Shown: positions 55,658 to 64,000 of the stretch, piece by piece
Position numbering within the stretch: the first letter of the stretch is position 1
Layout: every line of letters starts with the position of its first letter
DNA from: JAEULH01 sp963789785
GTDB taxonomy: Bacteria; Pseudomonadota; Alphaproteobacteria; Rhodospirillales; Defluviicoccaceae
DNA: 64,000 bases
NCBI GenBank assembly: GCA_963789785.1
Contig: CAWBNC010000034.1
Location: 1-64,000, forward strand
Reading direction: 5' to 3'
Notes under the pieces: model-generated
What the model saw: the letters and a program-made list of their open reading frames with translations, nothing else
Database searches by the model: none
Told to the model about the DNA's origin: nothing
Made by a program: the position numbers and the translations under genes

Positions 55658-56586
55658 GCGGCATCGCCGGCGACGAAGCGGTCGTCGCCGCGGTCGAAGC
55701 CTGGCGAGCTTGGCTGGCCAACGAGCGACGCGCTTCGGCGCACACGCTCGCAGCCTACGGCCGCGACCTGCGCGCCTTTCTCGACTTCCTCGCTGTCCAC
55801 CTCGGCGCTCCGCCCACGCTGGCCGACCTCGACACCCTATCGCTCGGCGATTTTCGCGCATTTCTTGCGGCGCGCGCCGGGGCCGGGCTCCTGCCCAGTT
55901 CGCGCGCGCGCAATCTGGCCACGATCCGGGGCTTCTTCCGCTTTCTCGAGCGCAACGGCCTCGGCGGCAACCCCGCCGTCCGGCTGTTGCGCACGCCGAA
56001 GCTGGGAAGGAGCGTCCCCCGGGCGCTCCGAGTCGACGAGGCGCTGGCGTCGGTCGACACCGTCGTCGACCTCAGCGACGAGCCGTGGGTCGCCGCGCGC
56101 GATCGGGCGCTGCTGCTGCTGCTCTACGGCTGCGGCTTGCGCATCGGCGAGGCCTTGGCGCTGAACCGCCGCGATGCACCGCGGGGCGACAGCCTGATCG
56201 TCACCGGCAAGGGCGGCAAGCAGCGTCTGCTGCCGATCCTCCCGGTCGTCAGGGACGCCGTCGCCGACTACCTCTCCGTCTGTCCCTATCCGGGCGACGG
56301 CGCGGCACCGCTGTTCGTCGGGGTGCGCGGCGCACGCCTCGACCCGGCCGTCGTCCAGCGGCAGATGCGCCGGCTTCGCGTCGCTCTGGGCCTGCCGGAA
56401 ACGGCGACGCCCCATGCGCTCCGACACAGCTTCGCCACCCATCTGCTCGCCGACGGCGGCGATCTGCGCACGATCCAGGAGCTGCTCGGCCACGCCTCGC
56501 TGTCGACCACCCAGCGCTACACCGACGTCGATACCGCCCGCCTCGCCGCCGTCCACCGCCGCGCCCACCCACGGGCGAAGAAGTAG
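55624..56586 (+). CDS. xerC: Tyrosine recombinase XerC
   Basis: 320 residues from GTG 55624; this start is chosen to include the full N-terminal SAM-like domain (AVEAWRAWLANERRASAHTL). The catalytic set is visible: Arg in GCGLRIGEALAL, Lys in IVTGKGGKQRLL, His and Arg in TPHALRHSFATHLL, second His in LLGHASLSTTQRYTDVD, where the Tyr is the nucleophile. XerC with XerD resolves chromosome dimers at dif. It does not belong to the accessory block. Confidence 0.94.
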   Translation: MPAPASAPSKLSGIAGDEAVVAAVEAWRAWLANERRASAHTLAAYGRDLRAFLDFLAVHLGAPPTLADLDTLSLGDFRAFLAARAGAGLLPSSRARNLATIRGFFRFLERNGLGGNPAVRLLRTPKLGRSVPRALRVDEALASVDTVVDLSDEPWVAARDRALLLLLYGCGLRIGEALALNRRDAPRGDSLIVTGKGGKQRLLPILPVVRDAVADYLSVCPYPGDGAAPLFVGVRGARLDPAVVQRQMRRLRVALGLPETATPHALRHSFATHLLADGGDLRTIQELLGHASLSTTQRYTDVDTARLAAVHRRAHPRAKK

Positions 56587-56718
56587 CCTCGGCCAACGCT
56601 GCGACCGCCGGTTACGTCACCAGCGGACCTTGCCCTGCCCTGCTTGCAGCCTCTCACGGCGTCCGCTACTCCTTATGCCTGAGCGCAGCAACAAGCGCCG
56701 CTGGACGGAGTGGAAGTG

Positions 56719-56931
56719 GTGAAGTACAGGGTGCTGATCGAACCGGACGAAGACGGTGTGTTCGTCGCGCACGTGCCCGCGCTGCCTGGTTGCATTTCGC
56801 AGGGGTCATCCCGGGACGAGGCTTTGACGAACATCCGCGAAGCGATCGAGGGATATGTCGAAAGCCTTCGCGCTCACGATGACCCCACTCCGCCCGCCAT
56901 TTCCGAGGAGATCGTCGAGGTCGCCATGTGA
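56719..56931 (+). CDS. HicB-like (UPF0150) protein without HicA
   Basis: 70 residues from GTG 56719, chosen for GGAG 8 bases upstream. It carries the HicB core (KYRVLIEPDEDGVFVAHVPA, then LPGCISQGSSRDEALTNI). No HicA or other toxin follows; the next gene is on the other strand. It may be a solitary antitoxin-like regulator or a decayed pair. Confidence 0.65.
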   Translation: MKYRVLIEPDEDGVFVAHVPALPGCISQGSSRDEALTNIREAIEGYVESLRAHDDPTPPAISEEIVEVAM

Positions 56932-56971
56932 GCGCCTTACCGGTTCTGTCCGGCCAGGAACTGGTGCACGG

Positions 56972-58219
56972 TCAAGTCTTCGCCCCGCCGCCGGCCGAGA
57001 GACGCAGGACGAGCGGGCCGAGCAGGCCGAATGCGGCGACCGCGGCAAAGGCCACGCCCCATGAGCCCGCGCTCGCTCCGCCGCCGGTGGCGTCCAGCAC
57101 CGCGCCAAAGACGATCGGGCTGATCGCCGCGGTGCCAAAGCCGGTAAAAGCGAGGACCGCCATCGTCGCGCCCTGGCGTCCGGGCTGAGCGGCACCCAGA
57201 GCCCCCGCGATCAGAGCGGCGGAATCGAGCTGGATGAACGCGCTGTAGACCAACGCGAGAGCAACGAGGGCGCCATAGGCCAGCGGCGCGGCAAAGCCGA
57301 TGCCGGCCGCGACGGCCGCCGATGCGAACATGACGGTCGTAATGGTGCGCACCCGGCCGAAGCGCAGGCAGAGCTCGTTGCCGCCGATGCTGGCGGCGAC
57401 GGCAACGAGTCCGCTCAGCATGCCGACGTTGGTCGGATTGGGCCAGCCGCCGGTCCCCGCTCCCGTCAGGATCAGGCTGAAGGCGAGGAAGGCGACGACC
57501 CACGAGCGCAGGACGAACAATTCCCCGCAGTGGACGCCGTAGCCGAGGACGTAGCCCATGGCCCGGCGGTTGGTCAGCACCGGGCGGAAATCGAGCAGAC
57601 GCCGCACCGGTTCGGCCGGGACAGGCCGGACCCGTGGAAGCGCTGCGACCATCCCGGCGGCGACGATTGCGCAACCGGCGGCAACGATGAAGACACGCGG
57701 CCAGCCGAACGCGGACGAGAGCTTGCCGGCGAGAAAGAAAGAGGCCGCGGTGCCGAAGGAGAAGCTGGAGGTGTAGAAGGATATGGCGCGCGACTGGCGC
57801 GGCCCGCGGTAGCGATCGACCAGCACACGCAGGCCGGGCATGTAGGTTGCCGCCAGCGCAACGCCAGCCAAGGCGCGAAAAACCATCGCGCTCCAGAACC
57901 CAGTCGCGGCGTAGGCGAAGCCCGCGGCCGAGATGGCGGCGAGCAGGGCGCCGAAGAGATAGATGCGGCGCGCGTCGATGCGATCGGTCACGGCGACAAG
58001 AACGGGGACCGCGCCGGCATAGGCTGCGAAGTAGATGCCGGCGATCCACCCGGCCCGGGTGTTGGACAGCGTCCAGGCGTCGACGAACGTGGGCAGGAGC
58101 GCCGGGAAGGCGAAGACCCCGACCATGGTCAGGACCTCCGCGAGGCAAAGTGCGGGCAGGAGTAGCGCGCTCCCGGCTGGCTCCGCGCCGCCGGGTCCGC
58201 CCCCGGCCGCCGCGCTCAC
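56972..58219 (-). CDS. Major facilitator superfamily transporter
   Basis: 415 residues, 12 predicted membrane helices. The MFS segment between helices 2 and 3 reads VAVTDRIDARRIYLFGALLA, close to the classic GxxxD(R/K)xGRR. The substrate is not obvious; the family includes drug and sugar or organic-acid carriers. Frame intact. The start overlaps the stop of a small membrane gene by 4 bases (GTGA), so the two are coupled. Confidence 0.82.
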   Translation of the reverse strand: MSAAAGGGPGGAEPAGSALLLPALCLAEVLTMVGVFAFPALLPTFVDAWTLSNTRAGWIAGIYFAAYAGAVPVLVAVTDRIDARRIYLFGALLAAISAAGFAYAATGFWSAMVFRALAGVALAATYMPGLRVLVDRYRGPRQSRAISFYTSSFSFGTAASFFLAGKLSSAFGWPRVFIVAAGCAIVAAGMVAALPRVRPVPAEPVRRLLDFRPVLTNRRAMGYVLGYGVHCGELFVLRSWVVAFLAFSLILTGAGTGGWPNPTNVGMLSGLVAVAASIGGNELCLRFGRVRTITTVMFASAAVAAGIGFAAPLAYGALVALALVYSAFIQLDSAALIAGALGAAQPGRQGATMAVLAFTGFGTAAISPIVFGAVLDATGGGASAGSWGVAFAAVAAFGLLGPLVLRLSAGGGAKT

Positions 58220-58470
58220 TCGCCGTGCCCGGGCGTGATCCGCGAGATCAGGCTATCGGCCCGGGCCTGCGCCCGGTCGAGGATCGACCCCAGCTTCGGG
58301 TAGCGTCGGCGCAGGCGCTCCAGCTTGTCTTGCACCCACGGCGACTCCGGCGCGATCAGGATGAAGCCGATGGCAAGGAACAGGATGCCCTGGAGGAAGG
58401 GCAGGAACAACCCGAGAACGCCGAGGACGATGAATATCCAGCCGAGGACGAGCCGGATGATCCGCTTCAT
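58216..58470 (-). CDS. Small membrane protein, PGPGW/DUF454-like
   Basis: 84 residues from ATG 58470 (MKRIIRLVLGWIFIVLGVLG). Two close hydrophobic helices with the FLPFLQGILFLAIGFILIAP region, then a basic cytoplasmic tail (QDKLERLRRRYPKLGSILDR). Similar to the short PGPGW-type membrane proteins of unknown function. In one operon with the MFS gene. Confidence 0.6.
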   Translation of the reverse strand: MKRIIRLVLGWIFIVLGVLGLFLPFLQGILFLAIGFILIAPESPWVQDKLERLRRRYPKLGSILDRAQARADSLISRITPGHGE

Positions 58471-58566
58471 GGGCACATGTTCCCCACGACCCTGACGCCC
58501 ATGGATTGCAACGCCGCGTACCGCGACTCGCAATGGCGAGCTTCGTTCACCGTCTCAAATCTTGCG

Positions 58567-60036
58567 TTATTGCCAGCGGATGCGAAGCAACCCATAAGCG
58601 TGGCCGTAGCTGGCGCCGCTCAGATGTGGATCGCCCGGCTTGGCGACGGCGAGCGCCGCTTCCTTCACCGCCTCGCTCAGGCCCGGGTGACCGTGGCTGC
58701 TCCGCGCCACGTCCTCGGCCGACGCGCCGAACTCCATGGCGACGACGACCTCCTGGATCAGGTCGCCCGCCTGCGGCCCGACGATATGGCAGCCGAGGAT
58801 GCGATCGGTCTTGGCGTCGGCGAGGATCTTGACGAAGCCGTCGGTCTCGGCGTTGCAGCGCGCCCGCGAGTTGGCGGTGAACGGGAACTTGCCGACCCGG
58901 TACTCGACCCCGTCGCCCTTGAGCTGCTCCTCGGTCCGGCCGACCGCGGCGACCTCCGGCCAAGTGTAGACCACCGACGGGATCGCCTCGTAGTTCACGT
59001 GCCCGGCCTGGCCGGCGATCAACTCGACCACCGCCACGCCTTCCTCCTCGGCCTTGTGCGCCAGCATCTTGCCGCCGATCACGTCGCCGATGGCGAAGAT
59101 CCCGGCGACGTTGGTCTGGAAGTCGTGGTCGACCTTGACGAACCCGCGCTCGGTCAACTCGACGCCGACCCCTTCCAGGCCCAAGCCCGTCGACGAACGG
59201 CCGCCGGCCGATGGAGACGAGAACGACATCGGCCTCCATCGTTTCCGCCTCGCCGCCGCTGCGCGGCTCGATGGTCAGCGCGACGCCGGAGTTGGTCAGC
59301 CGCGCCTCGGTGACCTTGGCGCCAAGGCTGAACTCCAGCCCCTGCTTCTGCAGGATCCGCTGCATCTGCTTGGCGACCTCGCCGTCCATGCCGGCGAGAC
59401 ACTGATCGAGGAACTCGACCACGGTGACCTTGGCGCCGAGCCGGCGCCAGACCGAGCCCAGCTCGATGCCGATGTAGCCGGCGCCGACGACGATCATCGT
59501 CTCCGGCACGCTCTGCAGGTCCAGCGCGCCGGTGGAGCTGACCACGCGCTTCTCGTCGACCTCGACGCCCGGCAGCGAGACGACCTCCGAGCCGGTCGCG
59601 ATCAGGATGTTGTCGGCATTTCAGCGTCCGCGGCTCGCCGCCGTCTTCGGGCGTTACCGTGACCGTATCGGCGGCCGCGATCTCACCATGGCCGAGGACA
59701 TGCTCGACCTTGTTCTTCTTGAACAGAAAGGCGACGCCCTGGGTCAGGTCGTGGACGACCTGGTCCTTGCGCTCGAGCATGGTCGGCAGATCGGCCTCGA
59801 CGCCGTCCGACCTTGACGCCGTGGCGGGCGAACTCGTGGGCGGCGGCCTCGAAATGGTGCGACGACTGGAGCAGCGCCTTCGACGGGATGCAGCCGACAT
59901 TGAGGCAGGTGCCGCCGAGCGACGGCCGCTTCTCGACGCAGGCGACGCGCAGGCCGAGCTGCGCCGCGCGGATGGCGGCGACATAGCCGCCGGGGCCGGC
60001 GCCGATGACGACGAGATCGTAGCTGTCGTTGCTCAT
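58567..60036 (-). CDS. lpdA: Dihydrolipoamide dehydrogenase, three frameshifts
   Basis: The FAD motif SYDLVVIGAGPGGYVAAIRA and the redox-active cysteines in GGTCLNVGCIPSKALL are in the first frame. The NAD-binding motif (MIVVGAGYIGIELGSVWRRL), the acidic linkers and the C-terminal dimer interface with the His in EDVARSSHGHPGLSEAVKEA follow in other frames. Frame changes fall near 59812, 59622 and 59196. E3 of the 2-oxoglutarate complex, following odhB in the odhA-odhB-lpdA order. GGAAGG precedes the ATG at 60036. Confidence 0.9.
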
Positions 60037-60069
60037 GAGCTTCCTTCCGTTGCGCGGCACGCGCGGTCG

Positions 60070-61419
60070 GCTCAGGCGTCGAGGAGAATGCGCTGCGGAT
60101 CCTCGACGCACTCCTTGACCCGGACCAGGAACGACACCGCCTCGCGGCCGTCGACGATGCGATGATCGTAGCTCAGCGCCAGATACATCATCGGCCGGGC
60201 CGCGAATGGAGCCGTCGGGCATGACCATCGGCCGCTGCTGGATCTTGTGCATGCCGAGAATGCCGGACTGGGGCGGGTTGAGGATCGGCGTCGACATCAG
60301 CGAGCCGAAGACGCCGCCGTTGGTGATGGTGAACGTCCCGCCCTGCATCTCCTCGATGGCCGAGCTTGCCGTCGCGGGCGCGCCTGCCGAGGTCGCTGAT
60401 CGCCTTCTCGATGTCGGCGAAGCCGAGCGTGTCGGCATTCCGCACGACCGGAACGACCAGCCCGTTCGGCGAGGAGACCGCGATGGCGATGTCGTAGTGG
60501 TTCTTGTAGACGATGTCGTCGCCGTCGATCTCGGCGTTGACGGCGGGAAACTCCCGCAGGGCGACGATGCAGGCCTTGACGAAGATCGACATGACGCCGA
60601 GCCGGGCGCCGTGCTTCTTCTCGAAGGCCTCGCGATACTGAGCTGCGCAGCGCGTTGGCCGCGGTCATGTCGGCCTCGTTGAAGGTCGTCAGCATCGCCG
60701 CGTTGTTCTGCGCGTCCTTCAGCCGGGCCGCGATCATCCGCCGCAACCGGGTCATCTTGACCCGTTCCTCGTCGGCCCCGGCGGGACGCGGCGGCGCCTT
60801 GGCCGCCGGCGCCTCCGGCGTCTTCGGACTTCGGCTTCCTTGGCCGCTTCCTTGGCCGCGGGAACGGCCGGCGCGCCCTTGGCCTGCGACTCGACGAATG
60901 CGAGAACGTCGCCCTTGGTCAGCCGGCCGTCCTTGCCGCTGCCCTGGATCTGCGCCGGGTCGAGCCCGTGCTCCTCGACCAGCTTGCGCACCGCCGGCGC
61001 CAGGGCCGCGGGCGCCGGACGTCCGCCCTCGGTTGGGCTCGGCGCCTTCTGCGTCGGTGTCGCCGCCTCCGGCTCGGCGGTTTGGTCGGCGGCGCCTGCT
61101 CGGTCTTGGGCGCCTCCTTTACCGGAGCCTCCTCCTTGGCCGGCGCCTTCTTTTTATCGGCCGCCGGCTTGGCCTTGCCATCGCCCTCGCCGATGGAGCC
61201 GAGAACCCCGCCGACCTCGACCTCGCTGCCTTCTTCGGCGGAGATGGCCTCAAGCGTTCCGCCCGAGGGCGCGTTGACCTCGACGGTAACCTTGTCGGTC
61301 TCCAGTTCGACCAGCGCCTCGTCCGCCGCGACCGGATCGCCGACGGCCTTGAACCACTTCGCCACGGTTGCCTCGGTGACGGATTCGCCAAGCGTCGGTA
61401 CGATGATGTCTGTCGCCAT
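60070..61419 (-). CDS. odhB: 2-oxoglutarate dehydrogenase E2 (succinyltransferase), several frameshifts
   Basis: The lipoyl domain (ATDIIVPTLGESVTEATVAK, with the lipoyl Lys in LETDKVTVEV), an E3-binding domain (HGLDPAQIQGSGKDGRLTKG) and the catalytic domain (FTITNGGVFGSLMSTPILNP, and the SYDHRIVDG motif read near 60160) are all there. At least five frame changes (about 61080, 60830, 60645, 60365 and 60200) interrupt it. A Pro/Ala-rich linker follows the lipoyl domain. Start at 61419 after odhA. Confidence 0.88.
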
Positions 61420-61448
61420 GAGTCCCGCCCAGGGTCAGTTGTCGCCGG

Positions 61449-64000
<2,552 letters not shown>

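Overview
The window is GC-rich alphaproteobacterial DNA. The split ATP synthase cluster atpH-A-G-D-C without Fo genes, followed by priA, DUF484, xerC, lpdA, odhB and odhA, resembles Rhodospirillales; the order is an inference from synteny, not from a search. It splits into an accessory block (1-15.1 kb) and a core block (15.2-64 kb), with a tRNA-Thr(GGT) gene at the junction.

Accessory block. Bases 1-1573 look like a plasmid replication and maintenance module: a helix-turn-helix plus coiled-coil protein whose own gene carries six TTCGAA sites, a small winged-helix protein, and an iteron origin (15-bp palindromic repeats, three at an exact 22-bp period, a perfect DnaA box and an AT-rich stretch). 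Then come toxin-antitoxin pairs (hicBA, a second HicB, Phd/RelE, RHH/RelE), a CHC2-Toprim primase, a VirD4/TraD-like ATPase and a replication-relaxation family protein. From 8.3 to 15.1 kb there are unknown small genes, IS481, IS630 and IS3 material, a DUF736 gene with a partial second copy, a PIN/RHH toxin-antitoxin pair, and fragments of AbiEi and ParD. This reads as an integrated or plasmid-derived element that is decaying.

Core block. A thioesterase and murA (15.7-17.6 kb) are followed by a low-GC gene split by an IS1595 element, then mtnA, an AtoE-type transporter, and two inverted IS5-type copies bracketing 735 bp of AT-rich DNA. Next are an AsmA-family gene and the translation operon thrS-infC / rpmI-rplT-pheS-pheT, which a divergent membrane-protein gene splits between infC and rpmI. 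Then come an outer-membrane protein, a hydrolase, slipin/NfeD, GNAT, a glutamate decarboxylase plus amino-acid permease islet next to nfi, sixA, the F1 ATP synthase operon, priA, DUF484-xerC, an MFS transporter, lpdA, odhB and odhA (running off the right edge).

Two themes stand out. First, three genes (primase, DUF736, nfi) each have a second, partial copy of their 3-prime end nearby, in the same orientation, with cargo (toxin-antitoxin or acid-resistance genes) between tail and gene. Second, many essential genes carry single-base frameshifts, concentrated at 58.5-64 kb. This most likely reflects uncorrected sequencing indels, so a broken frame here does not by itself show a dead gene.
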